A DNA stretch of 31,131 nucleotides, taken from the NCBI GenBank assembly GCA_047722305.1, contig JBDNYM010000023.1, forward strand, positions 1 through 31,131, given 5' to 3'. The translations under genes and the position numbers were made by a program. The number at the start of each line of letters is the position of its first letter. Position 1 is the stretch's first letter. This document shows positions 8,148-15,697 of the stretch, piece by piece. The notes beneath the pieces were generated by a model. It was given only the letters and a program-made list of their open reading frames with translations. It did not search any database and was not told the origin of the DNA. The stretch is from JAKVJE01 sp047722305 (GTDB lineage: Bacteria; Actinomycetota; Actinomycetes; Actinomycetales; Microbacteriaceae).

Positions 8148-8873
8148 ATGACGGGCACCGCACGTACGCCGGGGCGCTTCACCGACGAGCTCTGGGCGTC
8201 CACCGCCCCCGAGCTGGAGGCCATCCACCGGCTGGAATTCCTCGATCTGCTCGGCTCCGGGCGCCTGAGCCCCGCCGACTTCCAGTTCTACATGTTCCAG
8301 GACACCCTCTACCTGCGCGGGTACGCCCAAGCGCTGGCGCTGCTGTCCGCCCGCAGCCCCAGCCCCGCCCTCGCCGCCGACTGGGCCGGGGCCGCCCGCA
8401 CGGCCAGCATCGAAGAGACCCAGCTGCATCGCAGCGTCCTGCCCAACGGCCCCGACCTGCTGACGGACGCCGAGCGCGAGCCGTCCCCGGTGTGCCTGGG
8501 ATACGCCTCGTACCTGGTCGCTCAGGCGGCGCGGGCCCCCTACGCGGTGGGTGCCGCCGCGGTGCTGCCCTGCTTCTGGGTCTACGCCGACGTGGCCGCC
8601 GGGCTCGCCGAGCAGGCCGGGAAGCTGCTGCAGCAGGACCCCGGCCATCCCTACGCCCAGTGGATCGCCGAGTACGACGGCGACGAGTTCCGCGAAGGCG
8701 TCGAGCGCGCCCGCGGCAACGTCGACCTCGCGGCCGCGGAGGCGTCGGATGTCGAGCGCGACGAGATGCGCCGCGCCTACCGCACCGCCACCTGCTACGA
8801 GTACCTCTTCTGGGACTCCGCCCTGCACCGGCGCCCCTGGCCCGACTTCTCCGCCGCAGCGGAGACCCGCTGA
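8148..8873 (+). CDS. tenA: TenA family thiaminase II (first copy)
   Basis: Hydrolyses 4-amino-5-aminomethyl-2-methylpyrimidine (a thiamine breakdown product) to HMP for reuse, or cleaves thiamine; cytoplasmic. The product is 241 residues, the usual size. Known Bacillus TenA active-site positions have counterparts here: D52 and Y55 (QDTLYL), the catalytic Cys142 and Tyr146 (PCFWVYAD), Y176 (WIAEYDGDEF) and E218 (CYEYLFWD). The cysteine places it in the TenA_C class. It starts directly after a TPP riboswitch, which confirms the thiamine link, and forms a single-gene transcript facing rlmN. The protein is clearly diverged from the second copy (tenA2, minus strand, start at 15691), so the two may act on different substrates. 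Confidence 0.9.
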   Translation: MTGTARTPGRFTDELWASTAPELEAIHRLEFLDLLGSGRLSPADFQFYMFQDTLYLRGYAQALALLSARSPSPALAADWAGAARTASIEETQLHRSVLPNGPDLLTDAEREPSPVCLGYASYLVAQAARAPYAVGAAAVLPCFWVYADVAAGLAEQAGKLLQQDPGHPYAQWIAEYDGDEFREGVERARGNVDLAAAEASDVERDEMRRAYRTATCYEYLFWDSALHRRPWPDFSAAAETR

Positions 8874-8940
8874 CGGGCGCCACCGTCTACGGCCGGTTCC
8901 GCCTGGCCGTGCACCTCGAACTCGGGGCCTGCGACGACGC

Positions 8941-10170
8941 CTACGCCGGGCGCGGCTGAGCCAGATCGGCCGCCGCCAGCTGCCCGCAGGCACCGTCGAT
9001 GTCCCGGCCGCGGGTATCGCGCAGCGTGGCGGCGATACCGGCCGCGCGGAGGCGGTCGATGAACACGTCGGTGGCCGCCGGCGTCGAGGAGGTCCACACC
9101 GACCCCGGAGTCGGGTTCAGCGGGATCGGGTTCACGTGCGCCCAGCCGCGGCCGCGCGCGTTGAGCTTCTCCGCCAGCAGGTCGGCGCGCCAGGGATGGT
9201 CGTTCATGTCCCGGATGAGCGCGTACTCGATCGAGACGCGCCGACCCGTCGCCTCGAAGTAGTCGTGCGCCGCATCCAGCGCCTGATCGACTTTCCAGTG
9301 CCGGTTGACCGGGATGAGGTCGTCGCGCAGCCCATCGTCCGGGGCGTGCAGCGACAGCGCCAGCCGCATCGGCAGTCCCTCCGCCGCCAGTCGGCGCATC
9401 GCCGGCACCAGCCCCACCGTCGACATGGTCAGATGCCGGGCCGACATCCCCATCCCCTCCGGGGCCGGGTCGACCATGCGGTGCACAGCGGCCAGCACGC
9501 GTCTGTAGTTGGCCATGGGCTCCCCCATGCCCATGAACACGATGTTGGTCACGCGCTCGCCGCCCTCGCCGCGCCGGCCGCCGCCCAGCTCGCCGGCGGC
9601 GATGGCCCGGTTGGCCGCGACCACCTGATCCACGATCTCCGCCGTCGACAAGTTGCGGCGCAGCCCGTTCTGCCCGGTGGCGCAGAACGGGCAGTTCATT
9701 CCGCAGCCGGCCTCGCTGGAGACGCACAGGGTGATGCGCGCCGGGTAGCGCATCAGCACCGACTCGACCAGGGCGCCGTCGAACAGCCGCCACAGGAACT
9801 TGACGGTGCGTCCGTCGTCGGCCACCAGCCGGCGCACCTCGGTGAGCAGCGGAGGGAACAGCCCCGCCACCAGCGCGTCCCGGTCGCGCGCCGGCAGGTC
9901 GGTCATCGCCGCCGCGTCAGATTCGAAGCGCGCGAAGTAGTGGGTCGAGAGCTGCTTGGCCCGGAACGCCGGCACGCCCAGAGCGGTCACGGCGGCCGTG
10001 CGCCCGGCCAGGTCGAGGTCCGCCAGATGGGTGCGCGGCTGGCCGTGCTTCGGCTCCCCGAACTGCAGCAGCGGGCGGCCGTCCGGGCCGACGCGCTGCA
10101 CCCATCCCTCCGCCCGGGGCCGCGTCTGACGGACAGCAGGACGGGACGACGGGGACGTGATCTCTGGCAT
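8941..10170 (-). CDS. rlmN: RlmN: dual-specificity 23S rRNA / tRNA adenine-C2 methyltransferase
   Basis: A radical-SAM enzyme that methylates A2503 of 23S rRNA and A37 of some tRNAs at carbon 2. The product is 409 residues from the ATG at 10168-10170. Seen: the iron-sulfur motif C156-GMN-C160-PF-C163 in a segment reading CGMNCPFCATGQNG. Upstream of it are YPARITLCVSSEAG, and downstream VFMGMGEPMANY, LSLHAPDDGLRDDLIPVN and IEYALIRDMND. Near the end, the family's second catalytic cysteine is present in GRDIDGACGQLA. The frame is open 32 codons further upstream, but that stretch crosses the divergent leader-peptide promoter and looks non-coding. The gene is convergent with tenA, with 67 bp between them. 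A weak leaderless -10 (AAGAAT) lies 6 nt before the ATG. Confidence 0.95.
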   Translation of the reverse strand: MPEITSPSSRPAVRQTRPRAEGWVQRVGPDGRPLLQFGEPKHGQPRTHLADLDLAGRTAAVTALGVPAFRAKQLSTHYFARFESDAAAMTDLPARDRDALVAGLFPPLLTEVRRLVADDGRTVKFLWRLFDGALVESVLMRYPARITLCVSSEAGCGMNCPFCATGQNGLRRNLSTAEIVDQVVAANRAIAAGELGGGRRGEGGERVTNIVFMGMGEPMANYRRVLAAVHRMVDPAPEGMGMSARHLTMSTVGLVPAMRRLAAEGLPMRLALSLHAPDDGLRDDLIPVNRHWKVDQALDAAHDYFEATGRRVSIEYALIRDMNDHPWRADLLAEKLNARGRGWAHVNPIPLNPTPGSVWTSSTPAATDVFIDRLRAAGIAATLRDTRGRDIDGACGQLAAADLAQPRPA

Positions 10171-10203
10171 ACCGGTATTCTTCCGCACTCCGAGCGGCGA
10201 TGC

Positions 10204-10216
10204 TATGCTCGGCCCC
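10204..10216 (+). promoter_or_regulatory. Promoter of the Trp leader and MHS transporter
   Basis: A good -10 box TATGCT (10204-10209) is followed by seven bases and then the leader ATG at 10217, so the leader ORF is probably translated from a leaderless transcript. A weak -35 (TTCCGC, 10181-10186) lies 17 bp upstream of the -10. It is divergent from rlmN. Confidence 0.6.
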
Positions 10217-10255
10217 ATGAGAACACGCAGCGCAGGCTGGTGGCCGTCCGAGTGA
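10217..10255 (+). CDS. Putative tryptophan leader peptide (12 aa) of an attenuator
   Basis: The 13-codon ORF encodes MRTRSAGWWPSE with tandem Trp codons (10238-10243), then stop TGA at 10253-10255. It sits 7 nt behind a good -10 box and is followed by a perfect intrinsic terminator 31 nt after the stop, ahead of the transporter gene. Its second half forms a hairpin: GGCCGTC (10242-10248) pairs with GACGGCC (10254-10260). A ribosome stalled on the Trp codons would prevent this hairpin. Known: this is the layout of trpL-type leaders. Inference: charged tRNA-Trp level sets expression of the MHS transporter. Two Trp codons in 12 is far above chance, and the early codons (AGA, ACA) are rare for this GC content. 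Confidence 0.65.
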   Translation: MRTRSAGWWPSE

Positions 10256-10286
10256 CGGCCCCGCACTGAGCGTTCATCCCCCCCTG

Positions 10287-10316
10287 CCGAGCCGCCGAGA
10301 AGCGGCTCGGTTTTCG
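10287..10316 (+). terminator. Intrinsic terminator of the attenuator, upstream of the MHS transporter
   Basis: CCGAGCCGC (10287-10295) pairs perfectly with GCGGCTCGG (10302-10310) around the loop CGAGAA, then TTTT follows directly. It lies between the promoter and the transporter ATG, so it must be read through for expression. A possible competing antiterminator pairs ACTGAGC (10265-10271) with GCTCGGT (10305-10311), seven pairs with one G-U. That pairing lies just downstream of the leader stop codon and would be partly hidden by a ribosome sitting there. Confidence 0.85.
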
Positions 10317-10350
10317 CGTTCCCGGCGGTTGTCTCCGAAAGGAATCATCC

Positions 10351-11715
10351 ATGACCGGAACCGAAACCGAACCGGACCGCGCCCCCGCCGACGCCCTACC
10401 GGACGCCCATCCGCGGCTGGCCCTGGGCCGCATCGCCCTCGCCAGCGGCGCCGGCACCGCGCTCGAGTTCTACGACTTCAGCCTCTACGCCACCGCCACG
10501 GCCCTGGTGTTCAACCAGGTGTTCTTCATCGTCAAAGACCCCTGGTTCGGCACGTTCATCGGCTTCGCGACGTTCGCCATCGGCTACTTCATGGCACCGC
10601 TGGGGGCCATCCTGTTCGGCCACCTCGGCGACCGCATCGGCCGCCGCCGGTCGCTGGTGCTGAGCTTCACCGTGATGGGCCTCGCCACCCTCGTCATGGG
10701 GCTGCTGCCCGACGCCCGCATGATCGGCGTCACCGCGCCCGTCCTGCTGCTGCTCCTCCGGCTGGTGCACGGCGTCTCGCGCGGCGGCGAAGTGGGTGGC
10801 GCCGCCCTCCTGGCCATCGAGCACGCCCCCAACGGCAAGCGGGGGCTGTACGGATCGTTCGTGGCGCTCGGGTCTCCGGTCGGGGCGGGACTGGCCACGC
10901 TGGCATTCATGCTGCTGCTGAACGGCATGGGGATGAACGCGATCGTCGCCGGCGGATGGAGGATCCCCTTCCTGGCCGGCGGCGTGCTGATCTTCGTCGG
11001 GCTCATCACCCGCCTGACCATCGACGAGACCCCCGTCTTCCTGCAGCTGCGCTCGGAGCAGAAGCTCGAGAAGCGGCCGCTGCTCGCCGTGCTGCGCGAG
11101 AACTGGAGGCGGGTGCTGCTCGCCGCCGGCGTGAACCTCGGGTTCAACGCGTTCACCTTCGTGCTGTTCTCGTTCCTGCTGTCGTACGGCTCCGAGCCGC
11201 CCAGCGCGCACGGGCTCGGGATCGACCGCAACACGCTGGTCCTGGCCACCCTGATCGGGTGCGTCCTGCACGCCGCCACGATCCTGGCCGCGAGTCTCCT
11301 GGCCGACCGCTTCGGAGCCAAGCGGATCATGCTGATCGGCGGGGTGCTGCTCGGCGCCTGGGCGTACCCCATGATGCTGATGTTCCGCACCGCCGATCCC
11401 ACGCTCGCCTCGCTGGCCATGATCATCGGCTTCGCGTTCGGCGGGCTGTTCTTCGGCCCCATGCTGACCCTGTTCGCGCACCTGTTCACCCCGGCGCAGC
11501 GGTACTCGGGCATCGGCATCGGCTACCAGGTCGGCGCGGCGCTCGGCGGCGGCATCTCGCCGCTGATCGCCAACCGGCTCATCGCCGCGACCGGGTCGCC
11601 GCTGTCGGTGTCCGCCTACCTGACCATCATCATGGCGCTGAGCATCCTCTGCCTGGCGCTGCTGCCGGACGCGTACCACCCGCGCCGGCCGGTGACGGCG
11701 ACCACGGCGGATTGA
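10351..11715 (+). CDS. MHS-family (metabolite:H+ symporter) MFS transporter behind a Trp attenuator
   Basis: Twelve-helix MFS importer of 454 residues. Seen: the MHS-type first helix GTALEFYDFSLYATATALVFNQVFF, MFS motif A in the 2-3 loop (GHLGDRIGRRRSLV), RLVHGVSRGGEVGGAALLAIEHAP in helix 4, and a second-half loop LADRFGAKRIML. Known relatives carry shikimate (ShiA), alpha-ketoglutarate, proline/betaine or aromatic acids with protons. The start is set by AAAGGA (10338-10343). It is preceded by a promoter, a leader peptide with tandem Trp codons and a terminator. This suggests uptake of tryptophan or an aromatic precursor such as shikimate; that is inference. It is convergent with the ECF transporter operon. 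Confidence 0.88.
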   Translation: MTGTETEPDRAPADALPDAHPRLALGRIALASGAGTALEFYDFSLYATATALVFNQVFFIVKDPWFGTFIGFATFAIGYFMAPLGAILFGHLGDRIGRRRSLVLSFTVMGLATLVMGLLPDARMIGVTAPVLLLLLRLVHGVSRGGEVGGAALLAIEHAPNGKRGLYGSFVALGSPVGAGLATLAFMLLLNGMGMNAIVAGGWRIPFLAGGVLIFVGLITRLTIDETPVFLQLRSEQKLEKRPLLAVLRENWRRVLLAAGVNLGFNAFTFVLFSFLLSYGSEPPSAHGLGIDRNTLVLATLIGCVLHAATILAASLLADRFGAKRIMLIGGVLLGAWAYPMMLMFRTADPTLASLAMIIGFAFGGLFFGPMLTLFAHLFTPAQRYSGIGIGYQVGAALGGGISPLIANRLIAATGSPLSVSAYLTIIMALSILCLALLPDAYHPRRPVTATTAD

Positions 11716-11718
11716 GGC

Positions 11719-11753
11719 CGCGGGGCCGACCGCTCATACCGGCCGGCCCCGCG
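11719..11753. terminator. Shared hairpin between convergent genes
   Basis: CGCGGGGCCG (11719-11728) pairs perfectly with CGGCCCCGCG (11744-11753) around a 15-nt loop. It lies between the stop of the MHS transporter (11715) and the stop of ykoC (11755) and can serve both directions. No T-tract is present on either side, so it is an I-type terminator if it works. Confidence 0.6.
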
Positions 11754-11754
11754 C

Positions 11755-12600
11755 TCAGGACAGGAACACGATGTTGATCGTCCCCGCCGCCCAGGCGGCC
11801 AGCAGCGCGATCGCCACCAGCAGGGCGGCCCCGATCATCACCCACCAGTCGCCCGGGTGCAGGACGGACCGGTGCGACCAGGACCGCTGCTGCGTGCCGC
11901 CGAAGGCCCGCGCCTCCATCGCCGTGGCGAGCTTGCTGGAGCGCCGGATGGCGAGCACGAGCAGGGCGAACGACTGACCGAGCAGCCGGCTCAACCGGTT
12001 GCGGTCCCCGACCCCGCGCGATCGGCGCGCCGCCGCCAGGGCCACCCAGTCTTCCCGCAGCAGTCCGAACAGCCGCAGAGCGGCCAGCCCGCCCAGCACG
12101 AACCGCGCCGGCAGGCGCAGCACCTGCTCGAACGAGTCCGAGAGGTCCTTCGGGTCGATCTCGAAGGCCAGCGCCAGGCTCGCCACGATGATCACCAGGA
12201 TGCGCACCCCGGTGGCGACGGCGAGCATGATCGAGAGATCGGTGATCTTGATCCAGCTCCACTCGAAGTAGACGCGGCCACCCGCGCGCCCGTACAGCAG
12301 CGTGGCAACGCCGCTCAGCGGAGCGATCGCCAGCAGCGCCCAGGTGCGCCGGAACACCACCCCGAACCGCACCCGCAGGGCGAGCAGGCCGATCGCCTCC
12401 AGCAGCAGCGCCCCCACGCTCGACACCAGGTCCAGCGAGGCCAGGATGCCGAGGCTGACGATCAGCAGGGCGATGACGCGCGCCGCCGGATTGACCTGGG
12501 CCAGCAGGCCGGCGCCCGGACGCTCCGGCGCGGCGGCATCCTCGGCCTCATCGCGGTGCGGATGGGTGCCCGTGTACGTGACCGGGCCGGTGGCGCTCAT
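11755..12600 (-). CDS. ykoC: ECF transporter T component (YkoC/CbiQ family)
   Basis: Membrane scaffold that couples the two ATPase domains to the substrate-binding S protein. The product has 281 residues. Seen: hydrophobic helices around residues 29-75 and 85-150, and a C-terminal pair. Between them is the cytoplasmic coupling region with the two short conserved motifs of the CbiQ family, AARRSRGV and AMEARAFGG. The start is the ATG at 12598-12600, which overlaps the stop of ykoD as ATGA, so the two are translationally coupled. An upstream extension of the frame lies inside ykoD and is rejected. It is the last gene of the riboswitch-controlled tenA2-ykoEDC operon, followed by a hairpin. HMP or thiamine transport is inferred from this context. 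Confidence 0.85.
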   Translation of the reverse strand: MSATGPVTYTGTHPHRDEAEDAAAPERPGAGLLAQVNPAARVIALLIVSLGILASLDLVSSVGALLLEAIGLLALRVRFGVVFRRTWALLAIAPLSGVATLLYGRAGGRVYFEWSWIKITDLSIMLAVATGVRILVIIVASLALAFEIDPKDLSDSFEQVLRLPARFVLGGLAALRLFGLLREDWVALAAARRSRGVGDRNRLSRLLGQSFALLVLAIRRSSKLATAMEARAFGGTQQRSWSHRSVLHPGDWWVMIGAALLVAIALLAAWAAGTINIVFLS

Positions 12601-14174
12601 CGGTCCTCCTCGGCCGTCTCCGGCATTCCGGATGCTGCCGGCGGGCCGGACGCAGGCGCCCCGGCCTGGCCAGCGGCGGCATCCTCGGCATTCTCGACCG
12701 CGGCATCCGCGGCCGACTCCCCCAGCCGGATGCGGGTGGCGCCGAGGGCGCGCACCAGCTCGACGTCGTGGGAGATCACGCCCAGTGCGACGCCCGTGTC
12801 GCGCATCTGGGCCAGCAGGTCGGCCATCTCGCTCCAGGTGCGGAAGTCCTGCCCGTAGGTCGGCTCGTCCAGCACCATCACCTGCGGCTCGGCCGCCAGG
12901 ATACTGCCCACCGACAGGCGCCGCTTCTCGCCGCCGGAGAGGGTGAACGGGTTCGCGTCGGCGAGATGATCGAGCCGCAGGCGCGCCAGCAGGTCGTCGA
13001 CCAGACGCGAGACCGCTGCGGCGGGCAGACCGCGCAGCTGGGGGCCGAGCTCGAGCTCCTGGCGCACCGACGAGGTGAGCAGCTGGTGCTCCGGCTCCTG
13101 CAGCACCATGCCGATGCGGCCCATGAGCTCGCGTGAGCGCCACCTGATGGGCCCCGCCCCGGCCAGCCGGTCCGGGGTGAGATCGGGCGCGGCCTCGACC
13201 GTGCCCGCCACCGGCTCCAGCAGTCCGGCCAGCGTCAGGCCCACGGTGGTCTTGCCGGTGCCGTTGTGCCCGGTGATCGCCGTGATCTCGCCCTGGTTGA
13301 GCGACAGCGACACGTGTTCGATGACGGCGCGGCCACCGTGCCCGGCCGCCAGGTCCCGGCAGCGCAGCCGCCAGTCGCCCGGCGCCTGCTGCGGAGCCCG
13401 CGACGGCACAGCGGCGCCCGGCACCCAGACCCCGGCCGCCGCCAACTCGCCGCGGCGCGCCCCGATCACCGCCGCCGGCGACCCGTCGGCGACGATGCGC
13501 CCGCCGTCGAGCAGCAGCACCCGGCTCACCACCGGCAGCCAGATGTCGACGCGATGCTCGACCACGACCAGGGTGCAGCCGGTGTCGTCGGCGACCCGCT
13601 GCACCGCGTCGCGTACCTCCAGCACCCCGGCGGGGTCGAGGTTCGCGGTGGGCTCGTCCAGCAGCAGCACGCCCGGGTGCATCGCCAGCACCCCGGCCAA
13701 CGCCAGGCGCTGCTTCTGCCCGCCGCTCAGCGCCTGCGTGGGATGGGCGAGCGGGATATCCCCCAGTCCCACCTCCTGCAGCGACCGGCGCACGCGCCCG
13801 CCGATCTCGCCGGCCGGCACCCCGAGGTTCTCGCAGCCGAACGCCACGTCGTCTCCCACGCGGGTGAGGATGACCTGCGAGTCGGGGTCCTGCAGCACCA
13901 TGCCGACATGGCCCCGCACCCGCGTCGCCGGCCGGCCGTCCACGCGCAGCGAACCGGCGGTCTCGCCGTCCTCATCCCCGCCCAGCAGGCCGCAGATGCC
14001 GTGCAGCAGCGTGCTCTTGCCCGAGCCCGACAAGCCGAGCAGCAGCACGCGCTCCCCCGGATCGATGCCGAGGGTCACGTCTTTCAGCGCCCAGTCGCGG
14101 CGGCCGGCGTGACGCCAGCCCCACTCCCGCGCGGTGACCGTCCCGGGGCGCACGCAGGCCGGGACGTCAGACAT
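12597..14174 (-). CDS. ykoD: ECF transporter fused ATPase, two ABC domains (YkoD)
   Basis: Powers vitamin-precursor import. The product has 525 residues with two complete nucleotide-binding domains in one chain. Domain 1: Walker A GLSGSGKST (~47-55), signature LSGGQKQR, Walker B VLLLDEPTANLD, and the switch His in VVEHR. Domain 2: Walker A GHNGTGKTT, signature LSGGEKRR, Walker B VMVLDEPTYGQD, and the switch His in VISHD. Both sites look active. The C-terminal ~45 residues are an Ala/Pro/Glu-rich tail, probably disordered. The start overlaps the end of ykoE by 8 bases and the stop overlaps ykoC as ATGA. The fused layout is that of YkoD in Bacillus thiamine-precursor transporters. Confidence 0.9.
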   Translation of the reverse strand: MSDVPACVRPGTVTAREWGWRHAGRRDWALKDVTLGIDPGERVLLLGLSGSGKSTLLHGICGLLGGDEDGETAGSLRVDGRPATRVRGHVGMVLQDPDSQVILTRVGDDVAFGCENLGVPAGEIGGRVRRSLQEVGLGDIPLAHPTQALSGGQKQRLALAGVLAMHPGVLLLDEPTANLDPAGVLEVRDAVQRVADDTGCTLVVVEHRVDIWLPVVSRVLLLDGGRIVADGSPAAVIGARRGELAAAGVWVPGAAVPSRAPQQAPGDWRLRCRDLAAGHGGRAVIEHVSLSLNQGEITAITGHNGTGKTTVGLTLAGLLEPVAGTVEAAPDLTPDRLAGAGPIRWRSRELMGRIGMVLQEPEHQLLTSSVRQELELGPQLRGLPAAAVSRLVDDLLARLRLDHLADANPFTLSGGEKRRLSVGSILAAEPQVMVLDEPTYGQDFRTWSEMADLLAQMRDTGVALGVISHDVELVRALGATRIRLGESAADAAVENAEDAAAGQAGAPASGPPAASGMPETAEEDR

Positions 14175-14823
14175 CCCGCTGCACCTCGCGGCCGGAGGCG
14201 AACCGGGACAGAGCGCCCGTGCGGGCGATGCCGCGGTGCAGATACCACATCAGCAGCCCGGCGATCAGCGCGCCGGAGATGATGCTGGTCGCGAAGTACA
14301 GCAGGCCGTAGTTGCCGCTCGGGTCGATGCCCGCGAAGCCGGTGACGAAGCTGTACAGCGCGCAGGCCAGCCCGGCCAGGGCCCCCGAGAGCAGTGCCGA
14401 GTCGAGGCGCCAGCGGCGGTAGGCGAACACGGCGAAGCCGAGCTCGGCGCCCAGCCCCTGCACCAGCCCGATCGGGATGGCGCCGGCGCTGAACACGCCG
14501 CCGAGCAGCACCTCCAGCAGCGCCGCCACCAGCTCCGCGTACATGGCGGCACCGGGCTTGCGCACGATCAGGGCGGCCAGCGGACCGGCGAACAGCCACA
14601 TCCCGTTCACGAGGCCGGGCAGGCCCGGGATCGGCTGCAGCAGCACGATCGGCACATTCGCCACCGCATCCCACCCCCAGAAGATCACGCCGGAGGCGAC
14701 GCCGATGACGCTCGCGACCACGATGTCGACGACGCGCCAGCGCCAGCGGCTGACCGGACGGTCCTCCTCGTCGGGCTCGACGGGAGCGGATGAGGGGTGC
14801 GATGAAGGATCGATGGTGGACAT
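14167..14823 (-). CDS. ykoE: ECF transporter S component, YkoE family (HMP/thiamine)
   Basis: Integral-membrane substrate-binding subunit of 218 residues. Seen: a polar acidic N-terminal tail of ~28 residues, then WRVVDIVVASVIGVASGVIFWGWD, a stretch typical of YkoE. About five more hydrophobic helices follow, including LPGLVNGMWLFAGPLAALIVRKPGAAMYAEL, which resembles the substrate-facing region of that family. Ribosome binding site AGAGAGG (14832-14838) lies 8 nt before the ATG. It sits behind tenA2 and a TPP riboswitch. This supports import of hydroxymethylpyrimidine or a thiamine breakdown product that TenA would process; the exact substrate cannot be read from sequence. Confidence 0.85.
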   Translation of the reverse strand: MSTIDPSSHPSSAPVEPDEEDRPVSRWRWRVVDIVVASVIGVASGVIFWGWDAVANVPIVLLQPIPGLPGLVNGMWLFAGPLAALIVRKPGAAMYAELVAALLEVLLGGVFSAGAIPIGLVQGLGAELGFAVFAYRRWRLDSALLSGALAGLACALYSFVTGFAGIDPSGNYGLLYFATSIISGALIAGLLMWYLHRGIARTGALSRFASGREVQRDV

Positions 14824-14846
14824 GGAAATTGCCTCTCTGAGGATGC

Positions 14847-14901
14847 GGCCGGGCCCGGTGCGCAGCGCACGGACCCGCTCGGCGGCGCCGAGGGCCCGGC
14901 C
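14847..14901 (-). other. Structured intercistronic RNA (three-way junction) between tenA2 and ykoE
   Basis: In the transcript (minus strand), GGCCGGGCCC (14892-14901) pairs perfectly with GGGCCCGGCC (14847-14856). This 10-bp outer stem encloses two small hairpins: TCGGC/GCCGA around GCC (near 14878-14891) and GTGCG/CGCAC around CTG (14858-14870). The element ends about 9 nt before the ykoE ribosome binding site and has no T-tract. It could shield mRNA ends, part-terminate, or tune the ratio of TenA to transporter. Nothing known was recognised. Confidence 0.6.
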
Positions 14902-14935
14902 AGGGGAAAAGGGATGGACGCGGGTGTTGCGGGCC

Positions 14936-15691
14936 TCAGCCCGCGAGGGCCGGCTGCGCCGGTGCGGCGGAGCTCTCGCCGGCCGGGGCCGGGGCGTGCT
15001 CGATGACGTCGGCGAACGTCCAGTCGTCCTGGTGGAACGCCTGCTCGAAGAACCGGTACTCCAGCTCGCAGCTGCGCAGGAAGCGCGCCTCGACCTCGTC
15101 CAGGCGCGCGGCGTCGGAGTGCTCGGCCTCCCGGTCGATGATGCGCTGCAGCGACACGGTGACGCTCTCCTCGCCGTCCAGCATCGGATCGGCGTAGAAG
15201 TCGATCCACGGCGCGAACGGGTTGTCCGCCCCGTTGCGCCCCTGCGCGACGAGCCTCCGGGCGACCTCGCCGTACACCCACGGGCAGGCCGTCATCGCGG
15301 CGGCCACGTCGATCAGGTCGCCCGTGCGGGCGGCGTTGTACATGTGCTCGTTGTACAGGTAGGTCGTGGGCGCCTGCGGGGCGTACCAGAGCGACTCGTA
15401 CTCGACCCCGGCCACATCGCACAGCACGTGGTGCGGATGGATCTCGCTGTTCAGGATGAAGCCGATCTGGCCGTGGAAGAACGCGATGTCCTCCCGGTTC
15501 TCGCACTTCAGGATCGCGCTCGCATACACCTTCATGAAGGCGTTGAGGTAGTTGAAGTCCTGCTGCACGTAGAACACCAGCGCCGCTTTGGGCAGGCGTC
15601 CGTGGGCCAGGCCCTGGACGAACGGCTCCTTCTCGATCGTGTCGAGAATGGGTTGGGCGGTGGAGAACAGACGTGCGGAAAACGCAGTCAT
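14936..15691 (-). CDS. tenA: TenA family thiaminase II (second copy)
   Basis: Pyrimidine-salvage hydrolase of 251 residues. Active-site counterparts of Bacillus TenA are present: D45 and Y48 (QQDFNYLNAF), Cys136 and Tyr140 (ACPWVYGE), Y166 (WIDFYADPM) and E211 (CELEYRFFEQAF). The CPW-Y-GE form is closer to the classic Bacillus enzyme than the first copy. The last ~20 residues are Ala/Pro-rich and probably disordered. First gene of an operon with an ECF importer, under its own TPP riboswitch, so the importer probably brings in the substrate that this enzyme trims. The ATG at 15689-15691 lies 7 nt after GAAGGGA, the 3' end of the riboswitch. Confidence 0.92.
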   Translation of the reverse strand: MTAFSARLFSTAQPILDTIEKEPFVQGLAHGRLPKAALVFYVQQDFNYLNAFMKVYASAILKCENREDIAFFHGQIGFILNSEIHPHHVLCDVAGVEYESLWYAPQAPTTYLYNEHMYNAARTGDLIDVAAAMTACPWVYGEVARRLVAQGRNGADNPFAPWIDFYADPMLDGEESVTVSLQRIIDREAEHSDAARLDEVEARFLRSCELEYRFFEQAFHQDDWTFADVIEHAPAPAGESSAAPAQPALAG

Positions 15692-15697
15692 GGGAAA

